Source of the DNA: Legionellales bacterium UBA2469
GTDB taxonomy: Bacteria; Pseudomonadota; Gammaproteobacteria; Legionellales; Legionellaceae
Assembly: GCA_002342175.1 (NCBI GenBank)
Contig: DDPL01000015.1
Coordinates: 1 to 12,804, forward strand
Length of the DNA stretch: 12,804 nt
Reading direction: 5' to 3'
Shown here piece by piece: positions 6,652 to 12,804 of the stretch (positions are counted from its first letter, which is position 1; each line of letters begins with the position of its first letter). The translations under genes and the position numbers were made by a program. The notes below the pieces were generated by a model, which saw only the letters and a list, made by a program, of their open reading frames with translations, had not been told where the DNA came from and did not search any database.

Positions 6652-7928
6652 TGATAAATCATTCATTTATAAAATTAATCATCCAATCTATTTCCATGAT
6701 GACATGTGGGGCTTTGGTGTTTGCACAAGTTCCAAATCAAGCAGTTGAACAACTTAAAATTTTGCAGCAACATATTAACAATCCACAAGATGTTGGACCG
6801 GATAAAATTGGTCGGCAGTATGCTGCGAACGATACAAATGACATCCCTGCGTTAAAACCAAAAGTGAGTGAGAATTCCTCAGCAAAAGATTCAAAGGTTG
6901 CTGAAAATGCCAGCATAGCACTAGGGGCCATACAACAAATGTCAGGCCAAATGGGGGTTCCAACCATCAACCTCAATCAACCAGAGATGCCAAATCCATT
7001 TCCTGATAAGGTCAAAAAAGACGAAACATCAACATCAACAGCTCGGCCACCTTCAGCAATAGCATTACCACAAGTTCAAATGCCAGTTGCTCCACAAATT
7101 CAGCTTCCATCAACTAATGCTTCGCCTAATCAATCATCCATGGCAGAGGATGAGGAAATAATCGATCAGCTCGCGTTTGAACAGCTACAAAAACAGATGT
7201 TTCCAATGACACCAAAACAAATTCAAGAGATGCGAAAAAAATATCAGGATATGGAATTGGCAAAAATAACCTCTGCACGAACGCCACCAAAACCTGTTGC
7301 AACTTCGCAATTTGTTAATTTGTCACCAGGTTCAACCCCACCGGTTATTCGCTTAGCACAGGGATTTGTGACTTCATTGGTCTTTTTAGATTCTTCAGGC
7401 GCTCCATGGCCGATTAGTGCTTACGACGTGGGCGATCCCTCATCATTTAATATTCAATGGGATAAGTCAGGCAATACATTAATGATTCAGGCCATGAATT
7501 TATATAATTATGGCAATATGGCGGTTCGTTTAGAGGGTTTGAACACACCGGTGATGCTGACATTAATTCCTGGACAAAAACTTGTGGATTATCGTATTGA
7601 TATGCGTGTACAAGGTTATGGGCCGCAAGCAAAAGTAGCAAGTATGGTTGAAAACCTCCCTGCTTCCGCAAATAATATTTTACTTCATATATTAGATGGA
7701 GTGCCTCCTACGGGAAGCCAGCGATTAACCGTTAGTGGTGGCGATGCTAGGGCCTGGTTATTTAGAGACAAAATGTATGTTCGAACCAACTTAACAGTTT
7801 TATCACCTGCATGGATGGCGACAATGGTTAGTGCAGATGGAACTCATGCCTATGAAATGCAAAAGGCCCCAGTATTATTAGTGTCTTGGCATGGAAAGGT
7901 AATGCAGCTTAAAGTAGAGGGATTATAG
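6651..7928 (+). CDS. icmK: IcmK/DotH, outer-membrane core complex protein
   Basis: The protein has 425 residues against about 360 in L. pneumophila. An N-terminal signal peptide ends at VFA-Q (predicted cleavage after residue 25). A long low-complexity region rich in Pro, Gln, Ser and Asn follows (about 26-210), then the conserved C-terminal domain (about 215-425) with RLAQGFVTSLVFLDSSGAPW (234-253), and downstream IQAMNLYNYGNMAVRLEG. DotH, with DotC and DotD, makes the outer-membrane ring of the Dot/Icm core complex, and DotG threads through it. The extra length appears to lie in the Pro/Gln-rich linker. AGGAG at 6636-6640 is 10 bases from the ATG. icmE starts 4 bases after the stop, so the two are probably translated together. 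No disruption is seen. Confidence 0.93.
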   Translation: MINHSFIKLIIQSISMMTCGALVFAQVPNQAVEQLKILQQHINNPQDVGPDKIGRQYAANDTNDIPALKPKVSENSSAKDSKVAENASIALGAIQQMSGQMGVPTINLNQPEMPNPFPDKVKKDETSTSTARPPSAIALPQVQMPVAPQIQLPSTNASPNQSSMAEDEEIIDQLAFEQLQKQMFPMTPKQIQEMRKKYQDMELAKITSARTPPKPVATSQFVNLSPGSTPPVIRLAQGFVTSLVFLDSSGAPWPISAYDVGDPSSFNIQWDKSGNTLMIQAMNLYNYGNMAVRLEGLNTPVMLTLIPGQKLVDYRIDMRVQGYGPQAKVASMVENLPASANNILLHILDGVPPTGSQRLTVSGGDARAWLFRDKMYVRTNLTVLSPAWMATMVSADGTHAYEMQKAPVLLVSWHGKVMQLKVEGL

Positions 7929-7932
7929 AACT

Positions 7933-10900
7933 ATGGCTTCTCGAAAAGACAATTTAAAATCATTGGTAACCAATTCTAGAACACGTGTAATAATTGTTTT
8001 TACAGCATTTGTTCTGATTGGCGCAGGTGTTATTGGATATATGCAACTTAAAAAAAATGTTTTTAATGCTCAAAGTGGTGCACGACTCGAACACATTGGG
8101 AATGTTGGTGCGACACCTGGCGCAGTCAACCAATCGGCAGAATACGCTGCATTACAAAATAAACAAAATGTTTTAAAAGCAGAAAAAGCCATGAAGAGTG
8201 GAACAAGTTCCATCCCCACGATTATTGATATCAAGTTAATTGACAATAGCACACAAAATGTAGGCCCTCAAAATGGTACGGGAGGTGTAAATCTTACAGG
8301 TGAATCAGGAGAAAAACCAGTATGGCAACAAGATTTGATAGCTTCAGAATGCGATAGCATAAGTTTGGCTAATGCTGTAAAGAATGGTGCCTCGGTTCTT
8401 GATTTGAGAGAGCAATGTTCATGCCAACAATTGAAAGATTATGGATTTAAATTAATCGAACTCATGCACGGTTGTGATTGTCCTGATCTGAAAGTCCTAG
8501 GTTATACAGCGTCAGATTTTAGAGATAATGGCTCGGATGCAAATCGTCTTAAAAGTTGCGGATTTAGTGCATGTGAAATGAAAGCAGCTGGTTTTTCTGC
8601 AACACAGATGGAAAATGGCGGTTTCACCGAAGGTGAATTATTAGGCGCTGGATTTACGCAATCTCAAGTTGAGGCTGCTGGTGGCATCCCACCAGGTCTG
8701 ACAGCAGCTGATATTAAAAGTGCAGGATGTGGCGCAGATGCCACAAAAAAATTCATTTCCAAAGGTGTCAGTGCATCAGCCATTCGTCGTATCTCAGGTT
8801 GTTCATTAGCTGATTTTAAAGCAGCCGGATATGGCGTGAGCGATTTACGTGATGCAGGCTATACCGCTGCCGATTTGAAAAAAGAAGGTTTTAGTGCGGA
8901 AGCACTTCGCTCAGCTGGATTCGAACCCAGACAATTAATGAATGCAGGATTTATACCTGCTGATTTAGAAAAAGCTGGCTTTTCTCAAACTGAAATTAAA
9001 AATGGTTTTCGAGTGCTACCAAAAGGGGTAGGCATAAGTGATGTGCGTGAAGGTGGATGTGATATATCTTCATTAACCACCGAACACCAGGCAGGTGTTA
9101 GAGCACCCGCAATAGAAAAAATTGTAGGATGTACAGCTGTCGCGTATAAAAAATCTGGATTTTCAGATAAACAAATCATTGCATCCCGTGCACCTGCAGG
9201 AATGGAATTAACCGAGGATATGATTAAAAATATAGGGTGTGATGCGAAGAAATTGAGTGAAGCGCGTCGAAATGGTATTAGTGTTCAAAAGATATTAGAT
9301 TTGAATCACTGTACACTTGATAATTTAAAAAATGCTAAATATACCCCTAAAAATTTAATGGATGCTGGATTTACGGCAGATCAATTGTTATCAGCAGGTT
9401 TTAACGCTAAGGATGTCAATGACGCTAGCAAAGGCATTATGGAAGCGATTGCAAAAGGAAAAACACAAGGATGTAGTATCGATGTTGCCATGAAAGCAAG
9501 GAAGGCTGGGATGATGGCTTCCGATTTACGTAAAACGATTGCTTGTAGCATTGATACTTTAAAGGCTGCTGGATTTTATGCTTCCGATCTAAAAAATGCT
9601 GGTTTTTCACCTGGAGAGATGACAAAAGTTGGATTCAACCCTGGAGACTTAGTTGCAGCAGGTTATCCGCCTGCTGAATTAAAATCATCAGGTTTTGATA
9701 TTGCCCAATTAAAAAAAGCCAATGTTGATCCGAAAGCTCTATTATCGGCAGGGTATAAAGATTCAGATTTACAAAAGGCTGGATTTACAGCAAAACAAAT
9801 GGCAGCTGCTGGGATTGCACCAGATGAATTAAAAAAACTTGGTTATGACTTAAAATCTTTAAAAGATGCAGGATTTCCTGCCGCGCAATTGAAAGCAGCA
9901 GGATATTCTGGTAGCGAGTTAGCAAAGGTAGGATTTACACCTGGAGAACTTGCAAATGCTGGTGTCGATGCAAAAATTGATGCGCTAGCTGGTGTGACGG
10001 CTTTGGCTGAAAAGGCAACAGCGACATCAAATGCGACCGATGAAGTTGCTAAAGCACCGGATTTGGTGAAAGATAATTTAACACCCGCAGAGCAAAGTGT
10101 TGATAATATTAATAAGGCGATAGATGATCAAAAAAAATCACAGGCTGCCCAAAAATATCAACAAAAAATCCAGTCTAAATTATCCAGTATGCAGGGATAT
10201 ACTAATAGCCTAATTCAAGCATGGAGACAATCATCTTCGCAATCTTATGTTTTAGTTAAAGATGATTCGAAAAAAGATAAAGGGTCTGAAAATCAAGTTG
10301 GTAATCAAACCGAACGCAAGTTAAATCAAAAGATGTCTCAAGATGAAGACTATTCTAAAGGAATGCCTGATAAAAGCATTGCGATAAAAATGGGCGATAT
10401 TTTATTTGCTACAATAACGTCAAGCGTCAATTCAGATGAACCAACGCCGATATTAGCAACTATAGTATCTGGACCTTTAAGTGGATCGAAAATAATTGGT
10501 AGTTTCTCGTTGCCAGGTAACGCTGATAAAATGATCATCACTTTTAATACATTATCAATACCAAATCAGAAACATACGATAGGTATCAATGCCTATGCAA
10601 TTGATCCAAATACCGGAAGAACTGCAATTTCAAGCTCAACCAATCATCATCATATGATGAAATATGGTTCTTTATTTGCTTCAACCTTTATACAAGGGTT
10701 AGGAAATGCATTCCAATCAGCTGATACCACTATTTCGATTGGCGGTAACGGTACATCGACAAATACGACAATTACCAATGGTCAAAATCGAACGTTAACA
10801 CAGAATGCAGTTATTGGTTTGTCGACCTTAGGACAAGCATGGGCGCAGGAAGCAAGGAAAGGAATGAATCTTCCAACAACTGTTCAAGTTTATAGTGGAA

Positions 10901-10950
10901 CACCTGTCGGAATACTATTCCTGCAAGACGTTGAGATTAGTATAAATTAA
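7933..10950 (+). CDS. icmE: IcmE/DotG, VirB10-like channel protein with decapeptide repeats
   Basis: The 1005 residues are near the 1048 of L. pneumophila DotG. The architecture is a short cytoplasmic N-terminus, a membrane helix at about 18-38, and a linker to about 135. A repeat region (about 140-676) is built of decapeptides of the form (A)GFxxxxLKxA. A polar linker rich in Lys, Gln and Ser (680-815) precedes the VirB10/TrbI-like C-terminal domain (about 815-1005). DotG spans from the inner membrane to the outer-membrane complex and is thought to form the central channel. The helix-like stretch YGSLFASTFIQGLGNAF (around 912-930) may be the VirB10-type outer-membrane 'antenna'. All 15 cysteines lie in residues 140-538, at regular positions within the repeat region. 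GAGGGA at 7917-7922 is the ribosome-binding site. icmG begins 11 bases after the stop. Confidence 0.96.
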   Translation: MASRKDNLKSLVTNSRTRVIIVFTAFVLIGAGVIGYMQLKKNVFNAQSGARLEHIGNVGATPGAVNQSAEYAALQNKQNVLKAEKAMKSGTSSIPTIIDIKLIDNSTQNVGPQNGTGGVNLTGESGEKPVWQQDLIASECDSISLANAVKNGASVLDLREQCSCQQLKDYGFKLIELMHGCDCPDLKVLGYTASDFRDNGSDANRLKSCGFSACEMKAAGFSATQMENGGFTEGELLGAGFTQSQVEAAGGIPPGLTAADIKSAGCGADATKKFISKGVSASAIRRISGCSLADFKAAGYGVSDLRDAGYTAADLKKEGFSAEALRSAGFEPRQLMNAGFIPADLEKAGFSQTEIKNGFRVLPKGVGISDVREGGCDISSLTTEHQAGVRAPAIEKIVGCTAVAYKKSGFSDKQIIASRAPAGMELTEDMIKNIGCDAKKLSEARRNGISVQKILDLNHCTLDNLKNAKYTPKNLMDAGFTADQLLSAGFNAKDVNDASKGIMEAIAKGKTQGCSIDVAMKARKAGMMASDLRKTIACSIDTLKAAGFYASDLKNAGFSPGEMTKVGFNPGDLVAAGYPPAELKSSGFDIAQLKKANVDPKALLSAGYKDSDLQKAGFTAKQMAAAGIAPDELKKLGYDLKSLKDAGFPAAQLKAAGYSGSELAKVGFTPGELANAGVDAKIDALAGVTALAEKATATSNATDEVAKAPDLVKDNLTPAEQSVDNINKAIDDQKKSQAAQKYQQKIQSKLSSMQGYTNSLIQAWRQSSSQSYVLVKDDSKKDKGSENQVGNQTERKLNQKMSQDEDYSKGMPDKSIAIKMGDILFATITSSVNSDEPTPILATIVSGPLSGSKIIGSFSLPGNADKMIITFNTLSIPNQKHTIGINAYAIDPNTGRTAISSSTNHHHMMKYGSLFASTFIQGLGNAFQSADTTISIGGNGTSTNTTITNGQNRTLTQNAVIGLSTLGQAWAQEARKGMNLPTTVQVYSGTPVGILFLQDVEISIN
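8413..8679 (+). repeat. IcmE repeat array A (residues 161-249)
   Basis: Protein-level repeat inside icmE. It opens with two Cys-bearing units (QCSCQQLKDY at 161-170, GCDCPDLKVL at 180-189) with a 9-residue unit between them. Six further decamers run to residue 249, for example GFSACEMKAA, GFSATQMENG and GFTEGELLGA. The DNA copies are too diverged to be a simple tandem repeat. The array therefore looks old and kept by selection on the protein. Confidence 0.8.
8797..9006 (+). repeat. IcmE repeat array B (residues 289-358, seven decamers)
   Basis: A Cys decamer GCSLADFKAA (289-298) is followed without interruption by GYGVSDLRDA, GYTAADLKKE, GFSAEALRSA, GFEPRQLMNA, GFIPADLEKA and GFSQTEIKNG. Consensus positions are Gly1, aromatic 2 (Cys in the first unit), hydrophobic 7 and mostly Ala 10. 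Confidence 0.85.
9127..9186 (+). repeat. IcmE repeat array C (residues 399-418, two decamers)
   Basis: This is the shortest array: GCTAVAYKKS then GFSDKQIIAS, after which the register is lost until the next Cys module at residue 436. It starts with Cys400, exactly 24 residues after Cys376. Confidence 0.6.
9307..9426 (+). repeat. IcmE repeat array D (residues 459-498, four decamers)
   Basis: The units are HCTLDNLKNA, KYTPKNLMDA, GFTADQLLSA and GFNAKDVNDA. As in the other arrays, Cys is at position 2 of the first unit (Cys460), 24 residues after Cys436. Confidence 0.75.
9541..9960 (+). repeat. IcmE repeat array E (residues 537-676, fourteen decamers)
   Basis: This is the longest array, in perfect 10-residue register over 140 residues. 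It starts with ACSIDTLKAA and GFYASDLKNA and ends with GYSGSELAKV and GFTPGELANA. One unit (NVDPKALLSA) lacks the leading Gly-aromatic pair. After the opening unit there is no Cys. The regular 30-base DNA period is visible, but the copies differ at many codon positions. Confidence 0.9.
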
Positions 10951-10961
10951 AAGGGATAACT

Positions 10962-11729
10962 ATGGCTGAGAATAAAAATTTTGAAGAAGAATATCAGTAT
11001 GTTGAGGAAGGAGAACCAACCTTAGATCCTTCTAGTGAGGAACATATGGCTGAAGAGCAAGCTCCTGAATATGATAATAAGTCACAATCTTTACTTCATC
11101 AACCTAATGTAAAAAGAAACTCGATGATTGTGGTTGCAGGCTTGCTTATTTTGATTGCTTTAATTAAATGCAGCTCAAATAAAAGTGATATAACAAATCA
11201 AAAAGGACAGATAACACCTGCACCTCTTCAATCCAATCAAATGACAAAAGCGCCAGAAAAAACGGTTACTGTTGGAGCACCTTCCGCAGAAATTAACAAT
11301 ATTATTTCTGCTCAAAAAACTATACAAAATAGCATAATGGGCGTGAGCGACCAACTTGCGCAATTGAATATTCATTTGACAAGCCAAGATAAGTATTATG
11401 ATACCCTGCAAAAAGCATTGGAAGAAATCCAAGCAAAACAGAACGCAAATGCTGTCCTTATGCAGGAAATTCTAATGCAGATTAAAATGAAGCCGGTTGC
11501 CCTGAAGCCTGAAGTTGCTAAAAAAATGTATGAACCACCTAAAATGGAATACTTTGTGCAGGCTATTATTCCAGGAAGAGCATGGATTGTGAATGAAAAA
11601 GGGCAAGCCATGACAGTTAGAGTTGGCTCTGAAATACCTGGATATGGAACTGTTAAGGAAATCGATCCCCCAGAAGGGCGAGTTGTGATGTCGTCATCCA
11701 AAGTATTTAGATTCAAGCATGATGATTAA
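10962..11729 (+). CDS. icmG: IcmG/DotF, inner-membrane T4BSS protein
   Basis: The 255 residues compare with 269 in L. pneumophila. A very acidic cytoplasmic N-terminus (1-40, many Glu) is followed by KR and one membrane helix at about 54-69. The periplasmic part has a helical, probably coiled-coil stretch at about 108-170 and a C-terminal domain with FVQAIIPGRAWIVNEKGQAM, then VRVGSEIPGYGTVKEIDP. DotF associates with DotG and is needed for the full wheel-like core in L. pneumophila. It has also been proposed to contact effectors. AGGG at 10952-10955 is 6 bases from the ATG. icmC begins 9 bases after the stop. The N-terminal half is the usual diverged part of the family. The ORF is intact. Confidence 0.9.
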   Translation: MAENKNFEEEYQYVEEGEPTLDPSSEEHMAEEQAPEYDNKSQSLLHQPNVKRNSMIVVAGLLILIALIKCSSNKSDITNQKGQITPAPLQSNQMTKAPEKTVTVGAPSAEINNIISAQKTIQNSIMGVSDQLAQLNIHLTSQDKYYDTLQKALEEIQAKQNANAVLMQEILMQIKMKPVALKPEVAKKMYEPPKMEYFVQAIIPGRAWIVNEKGQAMTVRVGSEIPGYGTVKEIDPPEGRVVMSSSKVFRFKHDD

Positions 11730-11738
11730 GGTTAAATA

Positions 11739-12287
11739 ATGTCTAGTACAAGTAACATCATAGAAAATTTAGCTGGATCTTTGGGCAGTATTCAACGCCT
11801 AATCACATACAGTGCATGGATCATGGGCTTGACTTTTCTAATGAAAGGGATCATGGCATTAAAGCATGTGGGAGAAAATAAAAGTCACATGAGTGGCGGA
11901 AATCATAGTTTAAAAGAGCCCGTTTTCTATCTAGTGAGTGGTACCATGCTCGCGTATCTACCCACGGCTATTAAAGTATTTTTAACCACTATTTTTGGTA
12001 GCAATGACATATTGGCGTATTCTGGAGTGAACAGTGTAAATCCTGTTTTTGAAACATTATTTGGTTCAACAAGTCAATTTGGAAAAAATATCGTCCTTTT
12101 CGTCCAGACATTTGGATTGATAGCCTTTATAAGAGGTTGGTTAATCCTTGCAAGAAGTGGAGCACAAGGAGGAGGACATCAACAAAATACCTTTGGAAAA
12201 GCATTGATGCACATCGGTGGTGGAGTTTTGGCATTAAATATTGTAAAAACAATACAAATATTAAATGATACCTTATACGGAACCTAA
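11739..12287 (+). CDS. icmC: IcmC/DotE, small polytopic membrane protein
   Basis: The 182 residues compare with about 194 in L. pneumophila. About four hydrophobic segments are visible: 23-41, 66-88, 116-136 and 151-170. The motif KEPVFYLVSGTMLAYLPTAI, preceded by a His/Gly/Ser-rich loop, is typical of the family. The protein is an inner-membrane component required for Dot/Icm secretion, and its exact role is unknown. The first two helices align by eye with the neighbouring IcmD (LAYLPT against LLYLPT, and ALKHVGENKS against QLKQHKENPT), which suggests an old duplication. TAAGG at 11727-11731 is 7 bases from the ATG and overlaps the icmG stop region. The ORF is intact. Confidence 0.92.
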   Translation: MSSTSNIIENLAGSLGSIQRLITYSAWIMGLTFLMKGIMALKHVGENKSHMSGGNHSLKEPVFYLVSGTMLAYLPTAIKVFLTTIFGSNDILAYSGVNSVNPVFETLFGSTSQFGKNIVLFVQTFGLIAFIRGWLILARSGAQGGGHQQNTFGKALMHIGGGVLALNIVKTIQILNDTLYGT

Positions 12288-12341
12288 AGAACCAGAGAAT
12301 CTTTTATAAGTATTACAAATTTATGAAATATTCACGCTGTA

Positions 12342-12357
12342 ATTATTGGAGAATAAT
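12342..12357 (+). promoter_or_regulatory. Small inverted repeat presenting the icmD Shine-Dalgarno
   Basis: ATTATT (12342-12347) and AATAAT (12352-12357) are exact reverse complements, and the four bases between them are GGAG, the ribosome-binding site of icmD, 7 bases before the ATG at 12359. A hairpin would hold GGAG in the loop. The all-AU stem is weak, so it may be a chance feature. The 71-base gap 12288-12358 shows no clear promoter. Confidence 0.3.
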
Positions 12358-12358
12358 C

Positions 12359-12709
12359 ATGTTAAAAAACAAAAAATTATTGTTAGGCTTTATTGGCTTT
12401 GCTTTAATGATGGTCGCAGGTCTTGCAATGGCTGAAACGATAGGTAATGTTGCATCAAGACTTCAATCATCTCTTGATAGTGTTTCTTCGATGCTTGGCG
12501 CGGCATCGTATGTTATCGGAACAGGTATGTTTATGGTGGCAATATTCCAGTTAAAACAACATAAAGAAAATCCTACACAAACACCACTAAGTAAGCCCAT
12601 GATGTTTTTTGTGGTTGCTGCAAGCTTGCTGTATTTACCAACTTTAATGGGTGTAACATCAGGTTCGCTTTTCTCAAGCGCCTCCACAGCAAAGTCAGGT
12701 TCATGGTAA
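12359..12709 (+). CDS. icmD: IcmD/DotP, small membrane protein
   Basis: The 116 residues compare with about 132 in L. pneumophila. A signal-like hydrophobic N-terminus (4-24) ends in AMA-E, a good signal-peptidase site after residue 25. Two further hydrophobic segments lie at about 44-62 and 77-98, with a KQHKENPTQTPLSKP loop between them and LLYLPTLMGV in the second. IcmD is a membrane component of the Dot/Icm system needed for intracellular growth, and its function is unknown. I start at 12359 rather than at an upstream in-frame ATG (12323) because GGAG stands 7 bases before it and the longer form would put a charged, unlikely extension in front of the signal sequence. In relatives, icmJ and icmB follow. 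They are not in this window. Confidence 0.9.
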   Translation: MLKNKKLLLGFIGFALMMVAGLAMAETIGNVASRLQSSLDSVSSMLGAASYVIGTGMFMVAIFQLKQHKENPTQTPLSKPMMFFVVAASLLYLPTLMGVTSGSLFSSASTAKSGSW

Positions 12710-12733
12710 TAATACATGATTGGCTTTATGAAT

Positions 12734-12755
12734 GCGCAAGCTTTGATGCTTGCAC
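12734..12755 (+). terminator. Stem-loop after icmD (weak terminator candidate)
   Basis: GCAAGC (12736-12741) and GCTTGC (12748-12753) pair perfectly around the loop TTTGAT. One more G-C pair is possible outside a single mismatch (12734 with 12755). It is followed by TTTAGTTTAAAC, which is not a clean U-run. It may attenuate transcription rather than end it. The rest of 12710-12804 holds no gene start that I can see, and the region probably leads to icmJ. Confidence 0.35.
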
Positions 12756-12804
12756 TTTAGTTTAAACAATTATTGATGCAGACTTACATTTCTTAAATAA
12801 AACA

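Noticed and set aside
8413..9960. Repetitive DNA as a CRISPR or satellite array
   Set aside because: The repetition is at protein level with a 30-base coding period and diverged copies in one open frame; there are no spacers and no identical repeats.
11396..11716. 106-codon open frame on the minus strand inside icmG
   Set aside because: Antisense shadow of icmG with no start signal or recognisable domain.
12323..12358. 12-residue N-terminal extension of IcmD
   Set aside because: The ATG at 12359 has a well-placed GGAG and begins a normal signal-like sequence; the upstream ATG has no ribosome-binding site.
12710..12804. Start of icmJ at the window end
   Set aside because: No ATG/GTG with a ribosome-binding site and open frame is visible; icmJ is expected downstream but not supported here.

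Overview
The window is a contiguous stretch of the icm/dot locus, which encodes the type IVB secretion system (T4BSS) of the order Legionellales. All genes lie on the + strand in the order icmT (3' end only), icmS, a small unrecognised gene in the icmR position, icmQ, icmP/dotM, icmO/dotL, icmN/dotK, icmM/dotJ, icmL/dotI, icmK/dotH, icmE/dotG, icmG/dotF, icmC/dotE, icmD/dotP. This is the gene order I know from Legionella pneumophila dot/icm region II and its relatives. The DNA is visibly AT-rich. The proteins are clearly homologous to, but well diverged from, the L. pneumophila versions as I remember them, so I infer a Legionellales bacterium (Legionella relative, Coxiella/Rickettsiella/Aquicella/Berkiella type). 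The sequence alone does not let me name a genus.

Layout. Bases 1-433 hold the tail of icmT and icmS, which overlap by ATGA. After a 103-base regulatory gap come the icmR-position gene and icmQ (537-1454). A 77-base gap with a promoter-like element precedes the overlapping pair icmP-icmO (1532-4998). An 89-base gap precedes a tightly packed run: icmN, icmM, icmL, icmK, icmE, icmG, icmC (5088-12287), with gaps of at most 19 bases. icmD (12359-12709) follows a 71-base gap, and the last 95 bases contain no gene start. No stretch over 300 bases lacks a gene. No tRNA, rRNA, IS element, CRISPR array or minus-strand gene was found.

How the parts work together (family knowledge). IcmS is an effector adaptor acting with IcmW. 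IcmO/DotL is the coupling ATPase and IcmP/DotM its membrane partner; together they form the substrate-receiving platform at the inner membrane. IcmN/DotK (OmpA-like lipoprotein), IcmK/DotH and IcmE/DotG belong to the envelope-spanning core complex with IcmG/DotF. IcmL/DotI and IcmM/DotJ form an inner-membrane complex. IcmC/DotE and IcmD/DotP are small membrane proteins, and IcmT is a small membrane protein needed for function. IcmQ is a pore/membrane-active protein held in check by IcmR or a functional equivalent.

Most worth a second look: the 90-residue gene in the icmR slot, where other Legionellales carry non-homologous IcmQ partners; the architecture of IcmE/DotG, in which Cys-bounded modules with a constant 24-residue spacing introduce decapeptide-repeat arrays and all 15 cysteines fall in residues 140-538; a TATACTAA element shared by two promoters, one of them inside a perfect dyad; and a PmrA-box-like site before icmPO.
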